Source of the DNA: Halorutilus salinus
Lineage (GTDB): Archaea; Halobacteriota; Halobacteria; Halobacteriales; Halorutilaceae
Direction of reading: 5' to 3'
Assembly (NCBI RefSeq): GCF_026242195.1
Contig: NZ_RKLV01000007.1
Location: 1 to 64,000 of the forward strand
Length of the DNA: 64,000 bases
The position numbers and the translations under genes were made by a program. Below are positions 7,704-16,911 of the stretch, one piece after another (the first letter of the stretch is position 1; every line of letters begins with the position of its first letter). Below the pieces are notes generated by a model. It worked only from the letters and a program-made list of their open reading frames with translations. It was not told where the DNA came from and made no database searches.

Positions 7704-7846
7704 GTCGAAGCTAATCAGGCGGTAGCGAGTTGAGAGACGGCTCCGGTGTCGCCTGATGGGCACTGCGACGGTGAGGCGGTTCCACAGTCGGCGGCGCGAC
7801 TAGCTTCGACCACCATACCGTCAGGATGGGCGACGTGGGCAAAAGG

Positions 7847-8125
7847 CTACCTGTCGCCCTGCCTCTCGGCACCATCGCGTACCTCCTCGACAGCCTCATC
7901 CTGCTCCTTCCGCGTTATACCGCCGAGTTCGGCGTACCGACCTATGTACTCTTCCTTTGGCACCGCTTCCCATACGTCGTTACCACGACCTTCGGTCATG
8001 AGCAGGGCTGTGACAGAAACTGATAGTGCGACGGCGATCGAAAGAACCCCCTCCCCTGTCACGGAGAAGAGAAACGGAAAGATGAGGACGGAGAGAACTA
8101 CCGCCCCGGCTGTCCGGTTCACCAT
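7847..8125 (-). CDS. Small membrane protein with acidic C-terminal tail
   Basis: This 92-residue protein starts at MVNRTAGA and has two predicted membrane helices, roughly residues 8-22 and 28-42. A hydrophilic acidic tail follows, with KEEYIGRYAELGGITRKEQDEA. The tail repeats a YxELGGI-like pattern seen in small haloarchaeal membrane proteins of unknown function. An upstream in-frame start at 8185 is less likely because the added 20 residues are basic and unconserved in character. I do not recognise a named family. The 200 bases between it and the UPF0016 gene hold no convincing gene. Confidence 0.55.
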   Translation of the reverse strand: MVNRTAGAVVLSVLIFPFLFSVTGEGVLSIAVALSVSVTALLMTEGRGNDVWEAVPKEEYIGRYAELGGITRKEQDEAVEEVRDGAERQGDR

Positions 8126-8181
8126 ATCCGTAATTAGATGCACGCTTGAATAAACCTTCCGCGGGGTTACGTTCCCGCGCC

Positions 8182-8754
8182 TCAAGGCTCCGGAAACTCG
8201 TCGCTTCCTACGACGTGTCTGGAGATGACCTTCTCATCAGCCGTATCCACGAGGACGATCTCTACATCCTCGTTCTCTCCGATCGCATCCCTCCGAACCA
8301 CCACCTCTATACGGTCACCCGGACCCAGCTCTGCGGGCATCCTGTTCCCGGAGAAGGTGTATATAACGTCGTCGCCCGGTGGCGTTCCGGGACCTGTGAC
8401 CTCCGTCACCTTGGAGCTGGATTTGCGGAACCGGCGCGCCTCGCCCTCGAAGTCGGCGAAGCTCACGCGGACGGTTCCGGCGGAGGCTCTTACGATCAGT
8501 TCGGCTTCCTCTGAGTCGATGGTGTCGCCGGCTACGTGTGTGAGCGATATCTTGTAGTTGTCCCCAGAAAAGAAGCCCTCGGATACGTCCGCGTCGGTCG
8601 TGACGCCGGCTGTCGAACCCGGACCGTCGAGCCTGTCCCCGAGGTCGAAGACGATAGCCCCGACCGAGGCTGTAAGGATGACGGCTATAACGACCATTAG
8701 AATCATACCGACATCCGAAGAAACCGCCTCGGTCGAGGGTCTTCTACGGCGCAT
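8182..8754 (-). CDS. Archaeal type IV pilin (DUF1628-type)
   Basis: This 190-residue secreted protein has a class III (prepilin) signal. A basic start (MRRRRPSTEA) is followed by AVSSDVGMILMVVIAVILT, close to the haloarchaeal VSPVIGVILMVAITVILAA consensus. Prepilin peptidase would cut before the hydrophobic segment, which then forms the pilus core. The usual VSP proline is replaced (VSSD). The remaining 140 residues are a beta-rich acidic head with threonine/serine-rich turns. It is a single gene with no pilus assembly ATPase nearby, so it may be a minor pilin or adhesin served by machinery elsewhere. Confidence 0.8.
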   Translation of the reverse strand: MRRRRPSTEAVSSDVGMILMVVIAVILTASVGAIVFDLGDRLDGPGSTAGVTTDADVSEGFFSGDNYKISLTHVAGDTIDSEEAELIVRASAGTVRVSFADFEGEARRFRKSSSKVTEVTGPGTPPGDDVIYTFSGNRMPAELGPGDRIEVVVRRDAIGENEDVEIVLVDTADEKVISRHVVGSDEFPEP

Positions 8755-8839
8755 GAGGGCGGTACGTCACGCTTACATACGTATCTTGCCCTCGCTCCTT
8801 CGCCGTTAGTTTGACATCGACCGCGGACACAGGGGGTAC

Positions 8840-9811
8840 ATGGAGTACACGACACTCGGTTCGACGGGCGTAGACGTATCGCGTATATGCCTCGGATGTA
8901 TGAGCTTCGGTTCGAGCGACTGGCGACCGTGGGTTCTCGAAGACGACGAGGCGTTACCCATCATCGAACGCGCACTCGACCTCGGCGTCAACTTCTTCGA
9001 CACCGCAAATATGTACTCCGACGGAGAGAGCGAACGCGTTCTCGGCGAGGCGCTCGAAGGTCGGTGGGAGGACGTCTTCGTCGCAACCAAGTGTTACTTC
9101 GAGGTCGACGGTCGCAGGATGTCGTCGGGTCTTTCGCGTAAGACGATCGAACAGGAACTCGACGCTTCGCTCGAACGTCTCGGCACCGATACGGTCGACC
9201 TGTACCAGATACACCGTTGGGACTACGGTACGCCCGTCGAGGAGACGTTACGCGCCCTCGACGACGCCGTACGCCGAGGAAAGACGCGTTACGTCGGCGC
9301 TTCGTCGATGTGGGCGCACCAGTTCGCGGAGGCGTTACATACGTCCGACGAACTCGGTCTCGAACGTTTCGCAACGATGCAGAACCACTACAACGCCGTC
9401 TACCGCGAGGAGGAGCGCGAGATGATGCCACTGTGCGAACGCGAGGGCGTCGGGGTCGTTCCGTGGTCGCCTCTAGCGCGCGGTTTTCTGACACGCCCAC
9501 ACGACGAGATAGACGCGACCGAACGCGGAGAGAACGAGGAGTACATCTACGAGCATCCGTACCGCGACGGCGGCGGGCGCGAGATAAACGAACGCGTCGA
9601 GAAGATCGCCGAGGACGAAGGGCTGAGCATGGCGCAGGTCGGTTTAGCATGGGTGCTTTCGAACGACGCCGTAGACGCGCCTATCGTGGGGGTGACGAGC
9701 GTCGAACACCTCGAAGAGGCGGTTGAGGCGGTCGAGGCTTCGCTGTCGGAGAGCGACATTGAGTATATCGAGGAGCCGTACGAAGCCGTCGATGTCTCAG
9801 GGCACGGGTAG
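8840..9811 (+). CDS. Aldo/keto reductase
   Basis: This 323-residue TIM-barrel oxidoreductase uses NADPH to reduce aldehydes or ketones. The catalytic tetrad is visible: Asp in NFFDTANMY (D53), Tyr in the same motif (Y58), Lys in FVATKCY and His in LYQIHRWD. The cofactor-binding end has PIVGVTSVEHLEEAVEA. The family is AKR5/AKR11-like (tas/general stress type). It stands alone, facing the glutamate synthase gene tail to tail with an 8-base gap. The substrate cannot be predicted. Confidence 0.9.
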   Translation: MEYTTLGSTGVDVSRICLGCMSFGSSDWRPWVLEDDEALPIIERALDLGVNFFDTANMYSDGESERVLGEALEGRWEDVFVATKCYFEVDGRRMSSGLSRKTIEQELDASLERLGTDTVDLYQIHRWDYGTPVEETLRALDDAVRRGKTRYVGASSMWAHQFAEALHTSDELGLERFATMQNHYNAVYREEEREMMPLCEREGVGVVPWSPLARGFLTRPHDEIDATERGENEEYIYEHPYRDGGGREINERVEKIAEDEGLSMAQVGLAWVLSNDAVDAPIVGVTSVEHLEEAVEAVEASLSESDIEYIEEPYEAVDVSGHG

Positions 9812-9819
9812 CGCCGCGT

Positions 9820-12800
9820 TTAGTCGTCCGCCGTCTCAACGTCGCCGCCGTCCGTAGCTGTCTCCGCGGGCGGTTCGGGCGGCGGTGTGACGCGTATGTC
9901 CTCGCCCTCCTGCATACGTTCCTCGACGACGCGCGAGTACGGGTCGGGCATTACCTTTACGAATCTGTCGAAGTACTCATCCCAGTTTTCGAGCACCTCC
10001 TTCGCCTTCTCGCTGTCGGTGTACTCCAGATGGTTCTCGACCATACGCCGCACGAGGCGTTCGTCGCGTTCGTCGGTGGGTTCGACGTGTACCATGTCGT
10101 CGTTGAGACGTACGTCTGTGAAGTCGCCCGCTTCGTCGAGGACGTACGCCTCACCTCCCGACATACCCGCGCCGAAGTTGCGCCCCGTATCTCCGAGTAC
10201 GACCGCGACGCCGCCCGTCATGTACTCGCATCCGTGGTCGCCGACGCCCTCGACGACCGTCTTTACGCCTGAGTTGCGCACGCCGAAACGTTCGCCCGCG
10301 ACGCCGTTGAAGTACGCCTCGCCGTCGGTCGCGCCGTAAAGCGCGACGTTGCCTATGATGATGTTGTCTCCCTCCTCAAACGCGGCTTCGTCGGGCGTCT
10401 CGACGACGAGCTTACCGCCCGAAAGCCCCTTGCCGACGTAGTCGTTGGCGTCGCCCGTGAGATGCATCGTCATACCGTCGACGACGAAAGCGCCGAACGA
10501 CTGTCCCGCGGAGCCTTCGAGTTCGACACGTACGGTGTCGTCCGGAAGACCGTTCTCGCCGTGCGCCTTGGCTATCTCGCTACTCAGCATCGCGCCCGTC
10601 GTGCGGTCGCGGTTGTGTATCTCACGTCTGATCTCGACGGGTTCGCCGTCTGTGATAGCACGCCGCGCCGCTCCTATGAGTTCGTGGTCTATCTTGTCGT
10701 CGAGCCTGTGGTTCTGCTCACGCGTCTTGACGGGATCGTCGTCGGAGTCCGGCTTGCGCATCAGACGCGAAAGGTCGAGACCCGACGCCTTGGGGTGCTC
10801 TTCCTCGTCCAGCTCTGCCTGACCGAGCGCGTCGACGGCACCCACCATCTCGTCGACCGTCCGGAAGCCGAGTTCCGCCATGTACTCGCGCACCTCGCGC
10901 GCCATGAAACGCATGTAGTTGACGACGTGTTCGACCTCGCCGCGGAAAAGCTCGCGGCGCTCCTCGTCCTGCGTGGCGATGCCGGTCGGGCACTTGTTTG
11001 TATGGCACTTACGTACCATGACACAGCCCTCGGCGACGAGCGCCGACGTGCCGAAGCCGTACTCCTCGGCTCCCAGAAGCGCCGCGACGACGACATCGCG
11101 CCCCGTCTTCATACCCCCGTCGACACGTACACGTATACGTGAACGCAGGTCGTTCTCCATCAGAACCTGATGAGCCTCGGCGATACCGAGCTCCCACGGA
11201 AGACCCGCCGACTTTATCGACGTACGCGGCGAAGCGCCCGTCCCGCCCGCGTGTCCGCTTATGAGGACGGAGTCGGCGCGCGCCTTCGAAACACCCGCGG
11301 CGATGACTCCCACACCGTCCTCCGCCACGAGCTTTACGTGCACGTCGGCGTCGGGGTTGCCGCATTTGAGGTCGTGTATTAGCTGTGCAAGGTCTTCGAT
11401 CGAGTATATGTCGTGCTGTGGCGGCGGCGATATGAGCGCCACGCCGGGCGTCGTGTGGCGCGTCTCCGCGATCGTCTCGTTGACCTTGTGACCGGGGAGA
11501 TGTCCGCCCTCGCCGGGCTTCGAACCCTGAGCCATCTTTATCTCTATATGTTCGGCGTCGTTGAGGTACGAGACGGTGACGCCGAAACGTCCGCTCGCAA
11601 CCTGTTTTATCTTGCTCCTACGGTCGGTACCGAACCTTTCGACGGGTTCGCCTCCCTCGCCCGAACCCGACTTAGCGCCTATACGGTTCATCGCCTTTGC
11701 GAGCGTCTCGTGCGCCTCCTTCGAAAGAGAGCCGAACGACATCGAACCCGTGAAGAACCTCTGCACGATGTCGTCGACGGGTTCGACCTCTTCGACGGGC
11801 ACCGACCCACGGTCGGAGTCGAGTTCAAGCAGACCGCGGAGCGTCTGGAGGTTCTCCGAACGGTGGTTCATCTGGCGCGAGAACTCCTTGTACGTCTCGT
11901 AGTCGCCGTCGCGGACAGCCGCCTGTAGCTTCCTTACCGTCCCGGAGCGCCACGCGTGGAACTCGCCGCCCTGTGTCCACTCTATCTCTCCGCCGGGGTC
12001 GAGTTCGTCGTCCTCGTTCTCGAAGCCGAAGTCGTGGCGTTCGAGAAGGTCGTCCTCGATACCTTCGATACCGACGCCTTCGGTACGCGCGGTCGTGCCG
12101 TAGAAATACTCCTCTACGAAGTCGCTCTTGAGACCGACCGCCTCGAATATCTGCGCGCCCTTGTACGATTCGAGCGTCGATATACCCATCTTCGACATCA
12201 CCTTCTGTACGCCTTCCTCGACAGCCTCGACGTAACGGACGACAGCCTCGTCGGGCGTCGCGGTAGGCTCGTCCTCGCGCCACGACTCGGTGAGACGTAG
12301 CTCGCCCTCGCGTCCCATCTTCTCGATCGTCTCGTACGCGAGGTACGGATTGACCGCATCCGCGCCGTATCCGATGAGCGTACAGAACTGGTGTACGAGG
12401 AACGGCTGTCCCGATTCGAGCACCAGACCCGTGTCCGTCCGCGTTCCCTCACGTATCAGATGGTGGTGGACGCCGCCGACGGCGAGGAGCGACGGTATAG
12501 GTACGCGTTCGTCGTCCGTACCGCGGTCGGAGAGGACGATTACCTCGTATCCGTCCCCGACCGCCTCCGTCGCCTCTTGGCGCACGTCCTCGACGGCTTC
12601 GCGCAGGCTTCTCTCACCCTTTTCGTACGTGATATCGACCGTCTTGGCGCGTATGTCGCCGTCCATACCCGCGATCGCGTCAAGCTCGTCGTTCGAGAGC
12701 ACCGGCGATTCGAGCTTTACCTGCCGGCAGTGCTCCGGCGTCTCGTCGAGCAGGTTACGTTGTCTTCCGAGATGGCTTTCGAGCGACGTAACCAGATCCT

Positions 12801-14367
12801 CCCTCAGATGGTCGATTGGCGGGTTCGAGACCTGCGCAAACAGCTGTTTGAAGTACGAGAACAGCGTCTTGTTCCTGTCGGAGAGCGCCGAAAGAGGCGT
12901 GTCGTCGCCCATCGAACCCACGGGGTCGTGACCCTCGACCGACATCGGCTTGAACATCTTCTCAAGCTTCTGTTCCGTGTACCCGAACGCACGGTGGTAG
13001 TCGTCGAGTTCGTCACGTACGTCGCCCGGAGCCTCGGGTTCGTGCGCCACGACCTCGTCGAGACGTACACGGTTCTCGTCGAGCCATTCGCCGTACTTGT
13101 CGTCTGTAAGCCCGTCGAAGACCTCCTCGTCGGGCACTATACGTCCCTCGTCGGGGTCGGCGTAGAACATCTGTCCGGGCTGGAGACGTCCTTTCTCGCG
13201 CACCTCGTCGGGCGGTGTCTCCAGAACACCCGTCTCGCTCGACATTATGAGACGGTCGTCCTCTGTCACGCAGTACCTGCACGGACGCAGACCGTTGCGG
13301 TCGAGCACGGCACCGACGCTGTACCCGTCGGTGAAGGCGACGAGAGCGGGTCCGTCCCACGGTTCGAGAAGCGTCGAATGGTAGTCGTACCAGTCGCGCC
13401 GGTCGTCGTCCATCGTCCCGTCCTTGTTCCACGCCTCGGGTATGAGCATACGGAGGGCGCGCGGAAGTTCACGTCCGCTCTCGACGAGGAGTTCGAGAAC
13501 GTTGTCGACGACCGCCGTGTCGCTCTGACCCTCGCTCGTCACGGGCTTGATCTTCTCGACATCGAAGCCGTCGGTTTCGAGGTCGGACTCGCGCGCCGAC
13601 ATCCAGTTGAGGTTGCCCCGAAGCGTGTTTATCTCGCCGTTGTGTATGATGTTCCTGAACGGATGTGCGAGTTCCCACGAGCCGAGAGTGTTGGTCGAGA
13701 AACGCGAATGGACGAGCGCGAGCGACGACTCGACGCGTTCGTCGTTGAGATCCGGGTAGTACTCACGTACCTGTGCGTTCGTCAGAAGACCCTTGTAGAC
13801 GACCTTCCTTCTGTCGAGAGAACAGACGTAGAAACGGTCGTGTATACCGCCAGCCTCCTCCTCTATGACGCGCCGTAGGACGTACAGCGCCGAGTCGAGT
13901 TCCTCACCCGTTTCGTCGCCCGTCACGAAGAACTGCCATACGTCAGGCTCCGTCGCTAACGCCGACTCACCGAGTTCTGTGTTGTCCGTCGGAACGTCGC
14001 GCCAGCCGACGACGTCGAAGCCTTCGCCCCCCGCGGCTTCCTCCACGGCGTCAACAATCTTCTCGCGCGCTCCGTCATCCTTCGGCATGAACACCTGTCC
14101 TACACCGTAGCCGTCGAAGCCTAAGCCCGCCTCCGAGAGTGCGTCGACCTCGTCGACGAAGAACGAATGCGGCTTCTGTATCAGTATACCGGCTCCGTCG
14201 CCCGTGTTCTCCTCAGCGCCGCGCGCCCCTCTGTGATCGAGGTTCTCCAACGCCTCTAAGCTGTCCTGTACTATCTCGTGGCTCTTCTCACCCGACATAT
14301 CCATCAGTACGCCGACACCACAGTTCGACCTCTCTCTTGCGTTTATGCCCTGTTTTCCGTTTCTCAT
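9820..14367 (-). CDS. gltB: Glutamate synthase large chain
   Basis: This 1515-residue enzyme makes two glutamates from glutamine and 2-oxoglutarate. An N-terminal propeptide of 15 residues precedes Cys16 (NCGVGV), the nucleophile of the class II glutaminase domain (residues 16 to about 430). The central domain, FMN-binding synthase barrel (with SGHAGGTGASP and the cysteine cluster CHTNKCPTGIATQ for the 3Fe-4S centre) and C-terminal beta-helix (GXXGXXXG repeats such as GNVALYGATDGEAYFNG) follow in the normal order. The small subunit gltD is not adjacent, so electrons probably come from ferredoxin or a separately encoded chain. Glutamate dehydrogenase lies 1.1 kb away. Confidence 0.96.
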   Translation of the reverse strand: MRNGKQGINARERSNCGVGVLMDMSGEKSHEIVQDSLEALENLDHRGARGAEENTGDGAGILIQKPHSFFVDEVDALSEAGLGFDGYGVGQVFMPKDDGAREKIVDAVEEAAGGEGFDVVGWRDVPTDNTELGESALATEPDVWQFFVTGDETGEELDSALYVLRRVIEEEAGGIHDRFYVCSLDRRKVVYKGLLTNAQVREYYPDLNDERVESSLALVHSRFSTNTLGSWELAHPFRNIIHNGEINTLRGNLNWMSARESDLETDGFDVEKIKPVTSEGQSDTAVVDNVLELLVESGRELPRALRMLIPEAWNKDGTMDDDRRDWYDYHSTLLEPWDGPALVAFTDGYSVGAVLDRNGLRPCRYCVTEDDRLIMSSETGVLETPPDEVREKGRLQPGQMFYADPDEGRIVPDEEVFDGLTDDKYGEWLDENRVRLDEVVAHEPEAPGDVRDELDDYHRAFGYTEQKLEKMFKPMSVEGHDPVGSMGDDTPLSALSDRNKTLFSYFKQLFAQVSNPPIDHLREDLVTSLESHLGRQRNLLDETPEHCRQVKLESPVLSNDELDAIAGMDGDIRAKTVDITYEKGERSLREAVEDVRQEATEAVGDGYEVIVLSDRGTDDERVPIPSLLAVGGVHHHLIREGTRTDTGLVLESGQPFLVHQFCTLIGYGADAVNPYLAYETIEKMGREGELRLTESWREDEPTATPDEAVVRYVEAVEEGVQKVMSKMGISTLESYKGAQIFEAVGLKSDFVEEYFYGTTARTEGVGIEGIEDDLLERHDFGFENEDDELDPGGEIEWTQGGEFHAWRSGTVRKLQAAVRDGDYETYKEFSRQMNHRSENLQTLRGLLELDSDRGSVPVEEVEPVDDIVQRFFTGSMSFGSLSKEAHETLAKAMNRIGAKSGSGEGGEPVERFGTDRRSKIKQVASGRFGVTVSYLNDAEHIEIKMAQGSKPGEGGHLPGHKVNETIAETRHTTPGVALISPPPQHDIYSIEDLAQLIHDLKCGNPDADVHVKLVAEDGVGVIAAGVSKARADSVLISGHAGGTGASPRTSIKSAGLPWELGIAEAHQVLMENDLRSRIRVRVDGGMKTGRDVVVAALLGAEEYGFGTSALVAEGCVMVRKCHTNKCPTGIATQDEERRELFRGEVEHVVNYMRFMAREVREYMAELGFRTVDEMVGAVDALGQAELDEEEHPKASGLDLSRLMRKPDSDDDPVKTREQNHRLDDKIDHELIGAARRAITDGEPVEIRREIHNRDRTTGAMLSSEIAKAHGENGLPDDTVRVELEGSAGQSFGAFVVDGMTMHLTGDANDYVGKGLSGGKLVVETPDEAAFEEGDNIIIGNVALYGATDGEAYFNGVAGERFGVRNSGVKTVVEGVGDHGCEYMTGGVAVVLGDTGRNFGAGMSGGEAYVLDEAGDFTDVRLNDDMVHVEPTDERDERLVRRMVENHLEYTDSEKAKEVLENWDEYFDRFVKVMPDPYSRVVEERMQEGEDIRVTPPPEPPAETATDGGDVETADD

Positions 14368-14474
14368 TCCGTGTTCACCTGCTCGCTGGTAGACCAGACC
14401 CCGTTACAGTCTGTCATTATAGTTGTATGGGGTGTGGTAACTATTCACAGGGAAAGAAAGATGCCGTGCGCGTA

Positions 14475-14503
14475 AAAAGATTTTTATTATGTGGCATCAT
14501 AAT
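14475..14503 (-). promoter_or_regulatory. Putative gltB promoter with adjacent palindrome
   Basis: On the minus strand an AT-rich element (AATAAAAATC) lies about 110 bases before the gltB start. Partly overlapping and upstream of it, 14486-14503 is an inverted repeat with arms ATTATG and CATAAT and a 6-base spacer. A palindrome at this spot could be an operator for nitrogen control. The leader between it and gltB would be about 90 bases, long for a haloarchaeon. Confidence 0.35.
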
Positions 14504-14532
14504 GATAGAACTTGGGGGTACGACGACCGTCC

Positions 14533-15142
14533 TCAGTCACCGTTCAACAGGTCGCGGACGACATCGTTAACATCCTGACCCCCGCTCTGTCCGGGTAGTA
14601 TGTCACCGAGCGCCGCGCCGAAGGATGCCGCAGTCCAGACGACGGAGACGCGCGCGAAACCAACCGGAGCGGAGACGCCGTCGAGACGTCCCCACACCGT
14701 CATCGTGAGAGCCGCGGTGATGAACGAGACGATGAGAACCCCTACGAGACGGCGAGGTATGAGACCAAAGATAGGTCGGTGAACACGTACATCGGGTATA
14801 TCCGACCGGTAGAGGAGCACGGAGGCGACCACGACGACGAACGAGAAGTTACCGACTAAGAAGACGGGCGTACCGAGGAAATGGCGCGCTATCTCGTAGA
14901 CACCGTCTTCGACGAGGAACGGCATCGAGAAGACGATGCTACCGACGAAACTCCTGTGCGATATCACGCGTGGTGTACTCCTCGATCGCGCCGCGGAGCG
15001 ACAGATCCTCGACCATCGTCATCGCCTGCCTCACCTCGGCACGTTCGTCGTCGCCGTCAACCGTCCTGCTCAGCTACTCAAGATGTTCGAGAACGTCGTC
15101 AACGGTGTCGGCGTCGCCCGGACGCGTCTCTCCGGAGTTCAT
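14533..15142 (-). pseudogene. Broken DUF2391-type integral membrane protein (in-frame TAG and +1 frameshift)
   Basis: The region reads as one haloarchaeal DUF2391-like protein once two lesions are bridged. From ATG 15142 the frame gives MNSGETRPGDADTVDDVLEHLE, then TAG (15076-15074). It continues in the same frame through LSRTVDGDDERAEVRQAMTMVEDL to TTRDIAQEF. There a surplus T in GAGTTTCGTC (about 14948-14950) shifts the frame, and the membrane part FVGSIVFSMPFLVEDG follows with 4 helices, ending DILPGQSGG. The coiled-coil start, membrane order and ending match my memory of the family. The downstream part could be translated alone from GTG 14967. A double sequencing error is possible but less likely than decay. 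Confidence 0.75.
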
Positions 15143-15206
15143 GCCGAACGGTCGTTCCGGCGCGACAAAAGGTCGGGGGTCGGTCGAAAGGCAGTCGGGT
15201 GTGTGT

Positions 15207-15347
15207 CTAACGAACCGTCGGTTCGGGGTTGACGCAGTTGAAATCCCTGCACGCCGCGCAGACGACCTCGTTCGGCTTGACGAGACCCGATATGTCGCGT
15301 GCGTAGACGAAGGTGCCACACGACCGGCACCGTGTACCGTTCATCAT
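15207..15347 (-). CDS. Tiny zinc-finger protein (46 residues)
   Basis: From ATG 15347 a 46-residue frame carries two cysteine pairs, CRSC (7-10) and CAAC (30-33), with a third cysteine pattern RDFNCV. It is spaced like a treble-clef or zinc-ribbon knuckle around the segment TFVYARDISGLVKPNEVV. A good ribosome-binding site, GGAGG (15361-15357), lies 9 bases before the start, which is strong support for a real gene. Similar small CxxC proteins are common in haloarchaea (DUF7563-like); the assignment is tentative. It lies between the broken DUF2391 gene and gdh. Confidence 0.65.
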   Translation of the reverse strand: MMNGTRCRSCGTFVYARDISGLVKPNEVVCAACRDFNCVNPEPTVR

Positions 15348-15500
15348 GTTCTATTACCTCCGATGTGTGTTAACGTTTAGCATGGGGGCGTATAAGCCTG
15401 TTGGCGGTTCGGCTGTGAAGGTTACGGTGACGTTCCTACGGATACGAGCGTGACCGTGCCGCCGTCGAAGTCGCGTTACAGCGGCGGTTTAGGCGAGCTT

Positions 15501-16778
15501 CTACGGATACAGACCGCGTGTGTCGTGCGCCTTGGCGACGCGTTCAAGCGCGACTGTGTACGCGGCGGTACGTACACAGTCCGTATCTATCGACTCGTGC
15601 GCCTCCATTACGCGTCCGAAAGACTCCGTCATCCTGTCGTCGAGCTTCTCGTGTACCTTCTCCTCCGACCATGAGTACCTCTGTGTGTTCTGAACCCATT
15701 CGAGGTATGAGACGATGACACCGCCCGCGTTTGCGAGTATGTCGGGTAGTATACGTACGCCGCGCTCGACGAGTATACTGTTCGCCTTGTCGGTCGTCGG
15801 TCCGTTTGCGGCTTCGAGGACGTAGTCGGCTTTCACGTCGTCGGCGAGAGAGGCGTCTATTGCGTTTTCGAGCGCCGCGGGTATGAGTATATCCACGTCG
15901 AGCGTCAGGAGTTCGTCGTTGTCTATCGCCGTCGCGCCCCCGTACTCGGTAACCTGACCCGTCTCCGCCTTGTGGCGTTCGACGTCAGCGATATCCAGAC
16001 CGTCGGGGTCGTGTATACCGCCCGCCGAGTCGTTGACAGCGACGACGTTAGCGCCCTTTTCGTCGAGGAGACGCGCCGCTACGCTACCCGCGTTACCGAA
16101 GCCCTGCACCGCAACCGTTGCGTCGTATATCGACTTACCGTAGTAGTCCGCGACGGAGTCCGCGAGCATCGAGACGCCCGTACCCGTCGCCGTCGAACGT
16201 CCCTTGCTCCCGCCGAGTTCGACGGGCTTTCCGGTTACGACACCCGGAATCGTGTAGTCATGGTGTATGGAGTAGGTGTCCATTATCCACGCCATCGTCT
16301 GAGGTCCCGTGTTAACGTCGGGCGCGGGGATATCCTTGTCGGGACCTATGAGGCTACGCATCGCCTTTGTATAACGCCGTGTCAGACCCTCTACCTCGCG
16401 GTCGGACATCTCCTTCGGGTTGCATACGACGCCGCCCTTAGCGCCCCCGAAAGGCAGACCCACGACGGCGTTCTTCCAAGTCATCCATCCCGCGAGCGCG
16501 GTGACTTCGTCGCGCGAAACGTTCCCATGGTAACGGATACCGCCCTTGTACGGACCGAGAGCGTCGTCGTGCTGGCAACGGTACGCCGTGAACGACTCCA
16601 CGCTCTCGTCATCCATACGTACGGGGATGTTGAACTCGGCGACGCGGTCGGGATACCGGAGACGTTCGAAGATATCGTCTGTTATATCTATATGCTCCCT
16701 CGCGTTCCGCAACTGAGACATCATGTTTTCGAGAGGGTTTAGCTCGTCACCCTCGTACCGTTTCTCTTCCTTCGACAT
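15501..16778 (-). CDS. gdhA: Glutamate dehydrogenase (Glu/Leu/Phe/Val family)
   Basis: This 425-residue cytosolic enzyme interconverts glutamate and 2-oxoglutarate plus ammonia. The substrate domain has PYKGGIRYH and GGAKGGV (catalytic lysines) and PAPDVNTGPQTMAW. The nucleotide domain has VQGFGNAG and later NAGGVIVSYLEW. Length and motif order match haloarchaeal hexameric GDHs. Together with gltB at 9820-14367 it gives both ammonia-assimilation routes in one region. The C-terminus ends RVAKAHDTRGLYP. Its promoter region is shared, divergently, with an HTH regulator. Confidence 0.95.
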   Translation of the reverse strand: MSKEEKRYEGDELNPLENMMSQLRNAREHIDITDDIFERLRYPDRVAEFNIPVRMDDESVESFTAYRCQHDDALGPYKGGIRYHGNVSRDEVTALAGWMTWKNAVVGLPFGGAKGGVVCNPKEMSDREVEGLTRRYTKAMRSLIGPDKDIPAPDVNTGPQTMAWIMDTYSIHHDYTIPGVVTGKPVELGGSKGRSTATGTGVSMLADSVADYYGKSIYDATVAVQGFGNAGSVAARLLDEKGANVVAVNDSAGGIHDPDGLDIADVERHKAETGQVTEYGGATAIDNDELLTLDVDILIPAALENAIDASLADDVKADYVLEAANGPTTDKANSILVERGVRILPDILANAGGVIVSYLEWVQNTQRYSWSEEKVHEKLDDRMTESFGRVMEAHESIDTDCVRTAAYTVALERVAKAHDTRGLYP

Positions 16779-16911
16779 ACCTAATCGGTACTGTCGGGCT
16801 TCCGATTTTAGTTTTTTTATCTCAGTGTGTCGGATTTTTTCGTATACCGTGGGTCAGCCGTACGGTACGCGTCGCGGAACCCTTTTACTCAGAAGACACC
16901 AAATGCTACCG
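16779..16911. promoter_or_regulatory. Divergent promoter region between gdh and HTH regulator
   Basis: The 133-base gap holds T-rich blocks (GATTTTAGTTTTTTTAT at about 16802-16818). On the minus strand these provide a TATA-like element for gdh. CCTTTTACTC near 16881 can serve the HTH gene. The shared region makes gdh a candidate target of the neighbouring regulator; that link is inference only. Confidence 0.35.

Noticed and set aside
7644-7846. Manganese riboswitch (yybP-ykoY type) ahead of the UPF0016 gene
   Set aside because: The TATA box at about 7700 leaves a leader of only some 30 bases, too short for the riboswitch, and the conserved loop sequences are absent.
7711-7899. Leftward 62-codon frame before the UPF0016 gene
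   Set aside because: The peptide is rich in Pro/Arg/Ser with no helix pattern, and it overlaps the better supported small membrane gene at 7847.
12391-13878. Rightward open frame of 495 codons
   Set aside because: It lies wholly antisense to the well-supported glutamate synthase gene and its translation is basic/hydrophobic without family motifs. Codon bias in GC-rich genes opens such antisense frames.
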